Below, in pieces: positions 31,960 through 64,000 of a DNA stretch of 64,000 nucleotides. The notes beneath the pieces were generated by a model. The model searched no databases. It saw only the letters and a list, made by a program, of their open reading frames with translations, and had not been told where the DNA came from. Position 1 is the first letter of the stretch, and each line of letters begins with the position of its first letter. Made by a program: the position numbers and the translations under genes. The stretch is from contig OY754978.1 in NCBI GenBank assembly GCA_963576475.1, positions 3,769,364 to 3,833,363 of the forward strand, given 5' to 3'. Source of the stretch: Molanna angustata. Taxonomy: Eukaryota > Arthropoda > Insecta > Trichoptera > Molannidae.

Positions 31960-32895
31960 ACATACATACCATCACGGCATGTCCCTCACGGGGTAGGCAG
32001 AGAGAACCGAACGCCACATTTTTCTATCTTGACACACATACATCGCCTCAACATTCATACATCGTCTTATACATGTTCGTCTGTTGTTCACGCTTTTTAC
32101 ATTTCCATCTTTCAGAATATCGTTTACATAGTCGTGCCATCCTTGGGCGCCCCCGACCTCTTATTCCGTTCCTGTCAACTTTGTATATTTTCTTTGTCAG
32201 GAGTTCTTCCCATGTGGCCAAACCATCAATGTGTTAAATTTCATTCTGTTAATTGCATCTTTCTTGATCTTACATTCTCTCCTTGTATCTTCATTCCGAA
32301 CTCTGTCATACATCGTTCTGTTACAAATTCTTCTAAGCGATCTCATTTCAACTACATTTATTCTGCTTTCGTGCGACTTCTGCCATGTCCAGGTCTCACT
32401 TGCATATGTCAGGGTTGGCACTACGATTGCGTTATGAATGGCAACTTTAGCATCTCTTGATATGTTGTGATCATTCATAACTGGTCTAAGTGCTCCATTC
32501 ACTCTGTTTCCTGCCATAACTCTTCTTTTTATATCCTTATCAGGCCGTCCATTCCGTTGGAACATACTACCCAGATAGACATACTCGTCGACTTGTTCAA
32601 GCCATTCACTCTACTTTTATTCGACACATTGTTCTGCTTTCACTCTTTTCAAAGACCGTTACCTTTGATTTGCTGGCATTCATTCTTAGTCCGTTTTCTA
32701 TGCATCCTTCATATACCATACTTACAAGATACTGTAACTCTTCCATACTTACAGTACTTTGTCGTCTGCATACATGGGATCACGTACTATTACAGTACTC
32801 CGTTTGAGACCCTTACTTTCATACTTAAGGGCTCTTATGCAGAAATCAATGTAGAGATTAATCAATGTAGCCAAGGGGACATTGATTGGGATTGA
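31960..32895 (-). mobile_element. RTE-like LINE fragment
   Basis: Same family as 3765-4390. On the - strand it starts inside the RT domain with YADDKVL (near 32760), continues to EYVYLGSMFQRNGRPD and TYASETWTWQKSHESR (near 32400), and ends with the (CATA)n side of the tail at 31960. Several frame breaks. Its 5' side abuts the MITE at 32908. It lies inside an intron of the THAP-like gene, antisense. Confidence 0.8.
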
Positions 32896-32907
32896 GGGAC
32901 ATGGGCC

Positions 32908-33079
32908 CTGAGTCAAATTGAAAACGCTGTTCGTTATCGCCAAGCGCTATTTTTTTTTGTATGTGATTTGACGTTTGTTGTAGAAATATTTTCTACAATA
33001 ACAAACAACAAACGTCAAATCCCATACAAAAAAAATTAGCGCTTGGCGAAAACGAACAGCGTTTTCAATTTGACTTGGG
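32908..33079. mobile_element. Inverted-repeat MITE, family X, copy 2
   Basis: Same foldback family as 13928-14092: outer ends CTGAGTCAAATTGAAAACGC and its inverse, arms containing GATTTGACGTTTGTT, and a TAGAAATATTTTCTA centre. It ends about 70 bp before an exon acceptor of the THAP-like gene. Confidence 0.82.
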
Positions 33080-33894
33080 GGCATTATATTGTAATTTTTA
33101 TTAATAAATAAATACAAATACAAAATATTTTTTTTTTTTAATTTGCAGGATTCAATAAGGAACCGACCAGGGAAAATGCTTTTTTCTACCCTCAAAAAAC
33201 CACAGGAACATTTTTAAACATTTTAAGTGAGTACCTACTTATATCCTTTTACATAATCATTCCCTTATAGGTTTTGGAATCTCATGACACGACACGCTAC
33301 CCGTGAGGTCCTGGTATTTAGAATATGACTAGTTTTCTTTACTGTATATTTTTCTTTTATCCTACACAAGAAATTTTATCTTCCACGATATTTCAACTCT
33401 AACAAGCGTAGGGGTCCATCAAGCTGATCACTTGAAGTCCTTTTTGGATCAAAAAGGACATAGTCGTAATGAATGTGTACCTAATATACATTTGAATAAC
33501 TAGAATAGGTTTTATTCAATACAAATATCTATATAGACAGAGTAGTACCTATATAAGTAAGTAACTAAGGAGAAAATATTTTTATTTTTCAGATTGTTCA
33601 GCCACTTCTACATCTGGTGGTAAATTTGCAGAAACATCTTTCGCTACATGTAAATTTGTAGAGCCAGAACCTTTGTGTTTTACGAACCCAATAGGTATGT
33701 TTACAATTATTTACATAATATTTATTTATTCGGGACAATATTGATTTAACATGGCTTATTAAACTCTTGGAAAAATACTATATGAATCTGGGCCGCTTGA
33801 GCTACGTTACAAATAATAACATTTCGGTCATGAGAAATGCCTGTTTGTTGATTTGTTTTTATAAGGAATTTTATATTGTTTAATGTCACGGTGT

Positions 33895-34320
33895 AATATA
33901 GATGGGTGGTGGTAATGCGGTTAGCACTCTGGTTTAGTAATCCAGTGGTCGCGAGTTCAAATCCTTTCACAACCGATTTCGTTCACCTATAGCACAAACA
34001 AAAATAATATAACTTTCCACAACGTTGAATATGGAACTATAAACTAATTAAATTTAATACTCAAATCAACAATGATATCAATATACTTATTATGAAGTAT
34101 GAATGCTGCGAACAAAGATTTAATAACTATGTAGTATCGTAATGTGTCTAATATTTTTGGAAAAAAAAAACAAAATAACTATGTAAAACCGAAATGTCAA
34201 ATATTTGGCATGGTATAATTGTAAACTGCTAGCCCTAGAACTGGGATACCTAGTTGGGCAGCAGTAATCTTCATAATAGTCTTTGTGACAAAGGGGTTAA
34301 AAATTAAATAAATAAAATAA
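33895..34320 (+). mobile_element. tRNA-derived SINE, family C
   Basis: The head contains GTGGTAATGCGGTTAGCAC and a B-box-like GAGTTCAAATCC (near 33953), then a long AT-rich body and an (AAAT)n tail near 34300. A - strand relative of the head occurs at 40495-40560 and another at 58590-58680. Confidence 0.6.
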
Positions 34321-34897
34321 AATATGCACACATGCACATTTATGCACACACTCATGGATACAGATTTGGCAAGCTACTAATGACTATCACAAGATTTATT
34401 TTTCGAAGAGAGCATCAATCAACAACAAAATCTGCAACTTCTACACTTCATTTCAAGCATCATTGAACTATCTTGGTACATTGAGGACATCTAAGTTGGA
34501 TCAAATTCATACTTCAATTCAGAGTTACTCAGTTGTCTTCTTGTATTTATTGTATCTCCTACAATGTATTTTAGGAAACATACTTTTCTTATAATGAGGA
34601 GTGATTTTTAATCTGTGATCCCTTTTATAATTTTATATTGTAAATTTGTATTAATTGTATCTCCTACAATGTATTTTAGGATACCTACTTTTATTATAAT
34701 GACGTCATTTTTAATCTGTGATCCCTTTTGTATATTTATATTGTCCTCCTAAATATTTTTTTGTAACACAAACTTAATTTTTTTTTATCAATTACAGATG
34801 TATCGGGATGTGGAGGATTACTTCGTGGTATCGTCATGACAGACTGGAGGGGGACCTATGTAGCGGAACATTCCTACGATGTCGAATATGCTGCTAT

Positions 34898-36663
34898 AAC
34901 GAATATACTGCAACATCTCTTATATTAATAGTGTGTACAATGTACAAATGTTTCATTATTTTTGATTATTATATGCAACTAGATATATCATTGGTAGCAT
35001 ATTATTTAATACTTTGAATCATTTAGTTAATTTTAATTTTATTGACTGCCCCACAGAGCTAACGTAGAATATGATATTTATAAATGCATCGTACATTTGC
35101 TGTTGTATCAATATGTTAAAATTTGTAATAACTTAATAATAGACGAGGAAGATCTTAATGAAAGGAGCGATTCTTTACAGAAGGAATGCTAAAGTACTTT
35201 AAATTGTATTAACGAATATACTGCAACACCTCTTATATTAATAGAGTGTACAATGTATAAATGTTTCATTATTTTTGATTATTATATGCAACTAGATATA
35301 TCATTGGTAGCATATTATTTAATACTTTGAATCATTTAGTTAATTTTAATTTTATTGACTGCCCCACAGAGCTAACGTAGAATATGATATTTATAAATGC
35401 ATCGTACATTTGCTGTTGTATCAATATGTTAAAATTTGTAATAACTTAATAATAGACGAGGAAGATCTTAATGAAAGGAGCGATTCTTTACAGAAGGAAT
35501 GCTAAAGTACTTTAAATTGTATTAACGAATATACTGCAACACCTCTTATATTAATAGAGTGTACAATGTATAAATGTTTCATTATTTTTGATTATTATAT
35601 GCAACTAGATATATCATTGGTGGCATATTATTTAATACTTTGAATCATTTAGTTAATTTTAATTTTATTGACTGCCCCACAGAGCTAACGTAGAATATGA
35701 TATTTATAAATGCATCGTACATTTGCTGTTGTATCAATATGTTAAAATTTGTAATAACTTAATAATAGACGAGGAAGATCTTAATGAAAGGAGCGATTCT
35801 TTACAGAAGGAATGCTAAAGTACTTTAAATTGTATTAACGAATATACTGCAACACCTATTATATTAATAGTGTGTACAATGTATAAATGATTCATTATTT
35901 TTGATTATTATATGCAACTAGATTTAACATTGTTAGCATATTATTTCAACATTTGAATCATTATTTTAATTTCATTGCCTGCCCCATAGAACTAACGTAG
36001 AATATGATATTTATAAATTTATCGTACATTTGCTGTTGTATCAATATGTTAAAATTTGTAATAACTTAATAATAGACAAGGAAGATCTTAATGAAAGGAG
36101 CGATTCTTTACAGAAGGAATGCTAAAGTACTTTAAATTGTATTAACGAATATACTGCAACACCTCTTATATTAATAGTGTGTACAATGTATAAATGTTTC
36201 ATTATTTTTGATTATTATATGCAACTAGATATATCATTGGTAGCATATTATTTAATACTTTGAATCATTTAGTTCATTTTAATTTTATTGACTGCCCCAC
36301 AGAGCTAACGTAGAATATGATATTTATAAATGCATCGTACATTTGCTGTTGTATCAATATGTTAAAATTTGTAATAACTTAATAATAGACGAGGAAGATC
36401 TTAATGAAAGGAGCGATTCTTTACAGAAGGAATGCTAAAGTACTTTAAATTGTATTAACGAATATACTGCAACACCTCTTATATTAATAGTGTGTACAAT
36501 GTATAAATTATTCATTATTTTTGATTTTTATATGCAACTAGATTTAACATTGTTAGCATATTATTTCAACATTTGAATCATTATTTTAATTTTATTGCCT
36601 GCCCCACAGAACTAACGTAGAATATGATATTTATAAATTTATCGTACATTTGCTGTTGTATCA
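34898..36663 (+). repeat. 312-bp tandem array, six units, each with a terminal-exon-like frame
   Basis: Units start AACGAATATACTGCAACA at about 34898, 35213, 35525, 35838, 36147 and 36459; the last is cut at 36663. The first unit begins inside the last recognised coding segment of the THAP-like gene, just before its TAA. Each unit carries a pyrimidine-rich tract ending GACTGCCCCACAG (one copy CCCCATAG), followed by an open frame of about 46 codons that contains VEYDIYK and EEDLNERSDSLQKEC before TAA. Five full copies keep this frame open, with amino-acid changes in the fourth only. Confidence 0.88.
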
Positions 36664-36759
36664 ACCCTCCCAACGCTACGTAGTGCGCTTCTTCGGAAGA
36701 GTAAAATGAACCCAATTACTAATAGCTGGTGTCCCCTACGTAGACATGTTAAAAAAAAA

Positions 36760-37220
36760 AAAAATATGTTTAATTGATTGGCTTGATTTTAATATCATTA
36801 ATTATTGATAGGGTCTTAAATTAAAGATTTTTCGAAAAATGGTCAACGTCAAGAAATTACTCTCTTAGTCATGATTCAGTAACTTTGAGACATAGTTGAA
36901 ATCATACTCCACGTAGAGTAGATAGTTTCAGATTCAAGTAAACATCCTCTGACGTATAATCTACATAATTGCAATGTTTTTTTTTTATCCGATTTTTAGT
37001 GAATTGTATTATATTATGTATGGAAGGCTTGGCCATATTGAGCTACCTTCCTTTATTTTTTAATGGATATTGTGGATAAGTAAAGATGCTGTTATTTGAA
37101 TAAAGCAAATCATTTTTGATTATCCTTCAATCGACCGAACGGTAGCGACTGACGGAACGGAAGCGATTCAATAATTAATGATATTGAAATCTAGCCAATC
37201 AATTATACATATTTTCTTTT
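36760..37220. mobile_element. Foldback element, arms about 48 bp
   Basis: The left arm (36764-36811, ...AATTGATTGGCTTGATTT...) and right arm (37170-37218) are inverted copies at roughly 85-90 percent by eye. Interior without coding capacity. No clear target duplication. Confidence 0.6.
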
Positions 37221-37349
37221 TTTGCATTTTCACTTACACAAGTTATTATAGTATTCTTATTTTTGTGTATTTTGTAATATGTATATTGTTTTTATTACCA
37301 ATAAAAAATTAAAAATTAACAATGTTTTTTTTTAACCTAAATTTTATGT

Positions 37350-37470
37350 GTTTTCATTACTCCTTTGTGTATTGTTCCTCATAATGCTTGAATAACATAA
37401 AAAATATATGAGGAACAATATATTCAAGCAATATGAGGAACAATACTCAAAGGAGTAATGAAATACCTAC
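37350..37470. repeat. Small hairpin element
   Basis: TTTCATTACTCCTTTGTGTA (37353 on) and its near-perfect reverse complement (ending about 37465) enclose about 40 bases. The arms also share ATTGTTCCTCAT. Confidence 0.6.
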
Positions 37471-37499
37471 AACAAATAAATAAATAAAATATTTGAATA

Positions 37500-37960
37500 T
37501 CCCGCCCGCACGATTGGCCACGCCTCCTCAATCTTTCTACCTATTGCAATAGATGGCGACACTCGTATCGTTTTCATCATTTCATGCGACGCGGCCAATC
37601 AATGTACGATAGCTTGTTTTCTATAGTTAGTGTGTTCTATGATCTGACTTTATCGCCTTTATCGCCCTACTTCAAATGTTTATAGTGCTTACGATTTAAT
37701 TTATTAATTTATTATAAAATGTAATAAGAAAATACTTAGAAATAATTTTCAAAAGTAATAACAATATTAATATGTATGATTCAATGGGACATCATATGAA
37801 ACATTGTGAATAAGAAACATTATGTCGATGTTTAAATATCATAAAGCCGAGAGTGCCAGTGCGCAAATTAATGTTTAATACCTAAATATTTTATAATAAA
37901 GTGATTTTGCTGTGATGTACGCTGTGTCAATTCTTTTTTCGGTGTTATTGTCAAATATAA
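37500..37960 (+). promoter_or_regulatory. Possible promoter region upstream of the ABCA gene
   Basis: A locally GC-richer stretch with inverted and direct CCAAT boxes (GATTGGCC near 37513, GGCCAATCA near 37592). The ABCA exon at 41923 starts at an acceptor, so its 5' UTR must come from upstream; this is the most promoter-like sequence in 36700-41900. No transcription start can be shown. Confidence 0.3.
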
Positions 37961-38499
37961 GTAGCCTCGCTGAATGTAAATTGCGGTTGACCCAATTTAG
38001 TAATTTGATGGGTATTTGATATATTTTGCCGATTATTCATGAAGAGGTTTGTATCTATTTTGAATGGAATAGTTTAAATGTATAAAAGTTACTACCTTCA
38101 AAAACATGTTTACAGCTAGATATGCGTGTGACAGGGAATATTATGGATGGAAAACCCTGTCTTAAAGTAATTATGGAGTTCTTTTAAGATGTGACAGTTT
38201 CAAACATTGAAAAAAAAATAGTTAAAGGCACCATAAAAAAATATGGAAGAAAAAAAACCTGAAAATAGTTTACAACTTTGTGATAGAGTACTGTAAGAAC
38301 TTATTATTTTATTATAATTGCTTGCACACATGGAGGTATTTAAATAATCACACAACACAGTAGATTAATCTTGTATTTATGTTCATTATAGCATTTTATG
38401 CACTCGCACCTCCTTCTCGAACATTCCCATAAGTACTCCCTAACACACTCCTCTACATATATCTCACAACTGTCAAACTTCATTCTTTTGTTCGTCATA

Positions 38500-38820
38500 G
38501 ACAACTATTTACTCATGCAACTCTCAGAGACTAGCAAACATTCTTCACAGTTTCTAACTGCACGAAATATAGAGATCCGAAAGCTGTGCTAAGTTGAGGA
38601 TATTGTAAGATAGGGTTGAAAGAGAATAAGGTTCTGGAACAAACACTGCGGTTGGAATGGCAGATTCGAGAAGTGTTTCAATTGGACGATATCCCCCAGG
38701 AAAGCAAACTTCCAGGACTTCCTCCTAAGAGTTTGATAGACAGCTGGTAATCCATCTCGCAAGAGGGAAATTGACACAGGATTAAAACAGGCCTAGAAGG
38801 AGAAGAAGCAAGTATAACAA
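38500..38820 (+). mobile_element. LINE C-terminal tail fragment
   Basis: The stretch from AATATAGAGATCCGAAAGCT to GAAGGAGAAGAAGCAAG parallels 58155-58420 (RRICEAEDIVRWG, RRRYWNEHVSRM and a (GAA)n end). Frames are broken. 37961-38500 shows no gene. Confidence 0.45.
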
Positions 38821-39023
38821 CTTATCTGAAAATATTACAGTGTTTTGAAAAGTATGAATTGTGAATGTGAATTGTACAATTGTTCTAATTGTACAATTCT
38901 ACAAATTTATGTTGGTATGTATTATATTATAATTCTTCCAAACAATATTTTTTTCATCATTTGCATAATCTTTATTGCAAAAGGCTTTTATATGAATGTA
39001 TATTTTTTTAAATAATGAATAAT

Positions 39024-39251
39024 GGCTTGTTTGCAAGAACAACGACATAAGTCAAAAAATCCAATTTGTGAGTTAATAATGCAGAAATGTTGTGTTTATC
39101 AATATTACAGTGAAATAACGACACATGTGCTGTTTCTCTCACACTTATAGATATATTGTACTGAGAATTTGAGACGACATAAACACAACATTCTGTATTA
39201 TTAACTCAAAAATTGGATTTTTGACATATGTCGTTGTTCTCGCAAACGAGC
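39024..39251. mobile_element. Foldback MITE, arms about 75 bp
   Basis: The left arm 39024-39099 (GCTTGTTTGCAAGAACAACG and on) is repeated inverted at 39177-39251 with few mismatches; the loop is about 77 bp. No coding capacity. Confidence 0.75.
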
Positions 39252-39326
39252 TATATGTCCTTGTAACAAGTACGTATACATCCTCATATATTCCCTAAAC
39301 TAAGCATAAATACTTGTGCTATAGGT

Positions 39327-40487
39327 CAAGGGTGGCGAACCTTTTTGGGTCCGCGTGCCAAAAATCCTCAAATATTATTTCTCGATTGCCAGGCGTGCCT
39401 AAGCAGTAAAAAAATAAACATTTCATTTTGTTGTTTATTTTTTTAAATATCGATTCCTTTTGATTTTGTTGCTAATGATACTAAACTGATCAATTCTTCT
39501 ATGATATTATTTCCATTGTAGGTAGTATCGAATAAAAATTACTAAACGAGCTGATCCAGTTATATCAATACTCTCATCAAGGCAAAGGGAAATTAAATCG
39601 GAAGACTTTATATCTATGTTTTGTTGATGAGTTACATTATTGGCCATTTCTATTATTCTACCTTTCACCGTATTTCTAGCCAAAGGCATATTATTTATTC
39701 TTTGAATAATTTTTTGTTTGTTTTCAAAATCATCAAAGAGATTGGGAGCGCATTTTAGCCATGCTTTTTTTTTTCAAGATGTTTATTTTTTAATAAAAAG
39801 TAATACATATTTATTTTCCCGTCAAACTGCTTCTTTTAGATATTCTCCATCGCTGAATGGTTTTCCGTGTTTTGCGATTATATTTGAGGCATCAAAACTA
39901 GCAGCATTTATATTTGAACGGCCGCCGATAAAATTCGTAATTAATGTTGATTGTACATTTTTATTTGCTTGAGCAATAAATTCTTTTTGTTCCTCCTTAC
40001 TTTTTTAAGGAGAGATTTATGTTTTGTCTCAAAATGCCGTTTAACTGACGGAGTTCAGCATACAACTGTCCCAGAACATAAAACATATTGCTTTTTCGCC
40101 TTTGTTAATCATGCCATATTGTTTATTGTATTTTATCCCCCATGGGTTCTGTACAGAACACTTGGGTTCATCCTCATACTCTTCAGTCACCAACTTTGGA
40201 AGTCTCTGCGGTTCGTTTCGATACTTTTTTATTTCCACTAGCCATGTTTAAATTAAAAATCGTTAGAAGTTGCCACAGTAAAATAATAAACGATTGTCGT
40301 TTATCTTGGGAAACATTTTGTAATTGATAAAACGGAATATATTAATAATTCACGGATTATTTATAAAAAAAAAATATTTTTTTAAAGTTAAAAATTAAAA
40401 AATAATTAACTTGGAAATCCTTCGCGTGCCATCCAAATTATCAAACGTGCCACCTCGGGCACGCGTGCCCAAGGTTCGCCACCCCTG
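39327..40487 (-). mobile_element. Degenerate hAT transposon with 8-bp target duplication
   Basis: Ends CAAGGGTGGCGAACCTT (39327) and the inverse of CAGGGGTGGCGAACCTT (to 40487), flanked by CTATAGGT at 39319-39326 and 40488-40495. On the - strand it keeps transposase pieces. One is a BED-type zinc finger remnant (VKRHFETKHK near 40030). Another has NINAASFDASNIIAKHGKPF near 39900. A third has LISLCLDESIDITGSARL near 39580, the first catalytic-Asp region of ZBED5/GTF2IRD2-like hAT transposases. Large parts of the transposase are missing and frames are broken. It is a different hAT family from the MITE at 12938. Confidence 0.88.
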
Positions 40488-40883
40488 CTATAGGTGAACA
40501 AAATCCGTCGTGGCTGGATTCGAACTCGCTACCACTGGATTACTAAACAATAAAAATTAAACAAAAAACAAAGTAACAGAAACATGTTAAAAATTATTGA
40601 AAAATACCAGATATATACCTATTAAGTATATACATGTGAATAAAAACAGATGACATAAGAACAAATGCATACCTATATGACAAAAATCAGGAATTAATTT
40701 TTTTATCATAATTTGTATTATAGACTCTTTTGTTAGTATTGTTTTATTTTGTCTTTGTTTGTAATGATTGTTTTGTTATATTATCTGACCTCTCTATTGA
40801 TTCTCTATATCTATAGATTGACACAATTCATTAAAAATATGGTGACATGCATTTTAATATATTTCCAATTCTTATTTATCATT

Positions 40884-41170
40884 GTTCGTGGCTCAGTTGG
40901 TTAGATATCTGATTCCTGAGTGAAAGATCTGGGGTACGATCCCAGTGGATACACAGTTTATAATTGTTTTTTCAGTCTGGATCTGTGAGACAGTAAATAT
41001 AATATAAATATATACTCTTAATTATTTGTTTCAAAAAGTTTTGTTGGCATATTTTTTGTTTAAACTAGATGTATTAATTTTTATATGTTTTTATATCTAA
41101 ATAAATGTTACTACTTCGATTACTATAAGTCTCCAGAAAGTGGCAACTTGTTATTGGGTGCCTTTACACT
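40884..41170 (+). mobile_element. tRNA-derived SINE family A, with an internal insertion
   Basis: Head GTGGCTCAGTTGGTTAGATA and body CAGTCTGGATCTGTGAGAC as in 2056-2283. Then about 110 bases of foreign AT-rich sequence (41000-41120) come before the family resumes at CTCCAGAAAGTGGCAACTTG. 41171-41636 shows nothing recognisable. Confidence 0.65.
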
Positions 41171-41636
41171 GAAACCAGAATCATAGTAAGCTGTTTTATT
41201 GGCTCCATCCAAATTATTTAAAGAATTAGCATTTTGTGAATCTGACAACCTCAATCTTCAGCTTCTTTCTGATGGTCATCATGTACACAGTTCTTGAATA
41301 TAGTACGGAGTCAAGTCATGCAGAGCCTTAAGACCATTAAGTACTCTATAGTCTACTTGTGCCTGGACACCTCAATCAGTGAAGCTCGTTAAGGAGAGGA
41401 GTTTTGTGGCATCTTCTATCAGTCCCAAAGACAAACCTCGTAGCTGCGTGAACACCCAATAAATGCAATTGTTAGTCTACTTATATTTGCCTCAAATTTC
41501 GGCTAATACTGTTTATCTGTCACCGTTAGATTACCCATCATTGTAGGAAGCCACATTTTTATGGCATTAAAGGGAAGTGGGTTGTAAATAAACTATTTAT
41601 TTCATTGTGGATAGTTGCTTTGTACTTTCAAGATGA

Positions 41637-41810
41637 CGACCGTCGTTGCACTGTTGGTTAGCCGTTTGGCTTCTGTGCGAGAGTCCTGTGTTAGATCGCC
41701 AGCAGAGATGAAATTTATTTAAATTCATTTCTCACTCAAATACTGCTTCTCTGGGCTGGTAACACTGGTTAGTTGGAAGAAAATGGAGGGTGCACGAAAG
41801 TATTTAAGAT
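41637..41810 (+). mobile_element. tRNA-derived SINE family B, truncated tail
   Basis: Head TCGTTGCACTGTTGGTTAGC and the GAAATTTATTTAAATTCATT body match 4404 and 44476. The 3' hairpin is partly deleted (GGAAGAAAATGGAGGGTGC). It ends about 110 bp before the first ABCA exon. Confidence 0.65.
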
Positions 41811-41922
41811 GCTACAAAATATTATGGAAAATTCAAATAAAAAAATTCCGAGTGTGAATGCTACAGTATATATTATATCTATATCACTATCAAACATTTT
41901 TATAATATGGTAATATTTTTAG

Positions 41923-64000
<22,078 letters not shown>

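Larger units (their letters stand above)
31022..34928 (+). pseudogene. THAP-like gene or gene remnant with an internal TGA
   Basis: Four segments join in phase at canonical sites: 31469-31651, 33149-33226, 33593-33694 and 34798-34928 (TAA), separated by three phase-1 GT-AG introns. From ATG 31483 they form 160 codons including a TGA at 31621-31623 (codon 47). The first segment recalls a THAP zinc finger: THRFPLKHKH, then W in VFEEW, and the stop falls where the third zinc ligand Cys is expected (EV-stop-DAN against the usual VC-x-x-HF). The His also appears replaced. A separate ATG at 31022 opens 46 codons with HRYCSVGS, which may be the original first exon, but no in-phase donor was found. 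Downstream segments (for example CGGLLRGIVMTDWRGTYVAE) are not recognised. Either a decaying THAP gene, a sequencing error in a live one, or an immobile P-like transposon piece. Confidence 0.5.

Overview
This is a piece of an animal nuclear genome, almost certainly an insect. It is AT-rich, its genes are intron-containing with GT-AG junctions, and it is packed with non-LTR retrotransposon pieces, tRNA-derived SINEs, foldback elements, a Ty3/gypsy LTR element and (TA)n tracts. A short CCTAA run (the insect telomere motif) and the character of the LINE fragments suggest Lepidoptera or a related order, but this is an inference from memory of such genomes, not a demonstrated assignment.

Three conserved protein-coding genes can be assembled exon by exon. 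(1) 1058-6464, + strand: SECp43/TRNAU1AP, a two-RRM tRNA-Sec-associated protein, lacking only its first short exon, which lies left of the window or is not recognised. (2) 8155-16821, - strand: BDP1, the Myb/SANT subunit of RNA polymerase III factor TFIIIB, complete in six exons (710 aa). (3) 41923-64000, + strand: the 5' part of an ABCA-type lipid transporter, eleven exons running to Walker B of the first nucleotide-binding domain, cut by the window edge. A fourth candidate (about 31022-34928, + strand) is a THAP-like gene or gene remnant. Its exons join in phase at canonical splice sites, but it carries an internal TGA.

Layout: 1-740 LINE remnant; 740-6540 SECp43 with SINE and LINE insertions in its introns; 6540-8150 repeat-rich spacer; 8155-16821 BDP1, whose introns hold a Tigger-like MITE, a hAT MITE with an 8-bp target duplication, a long palindrome, an inverted-repeat MITE, a SINE with a 16-bp target duplication and an 83-bp minisatellite; 17208-25158 a gypsy element on the - strand with AGTA target duplications, one LTR itself split by a truncated LINE; 25159-27330 a region bounded by inverted repeats; 27650-29980 an I-clade-like LINE with RT and RNase H; 31022-36663 the THAP-like gene and a 312-bp tandem array; 36700-40490 foldback elements, possible promoter sequence and a degenerate hAT transposon; 41923-64000 the ABCA gene with large introns full of LINEs, SINEs and minisatellites.

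The strongest unexplained pattern is that minisatellites begin at or within about 45 bp of 5' splice sites in four of the ten ABCA introns and in BDP1 intron 1. In ABCA intron 1 the splice donor is part of the repeat unit and is copied sixteen more times. A second pattern is a tandem array at 34898-36663 in which each unit carries a splice acceptor followed by an intact short terminal-exon-like reading frame.
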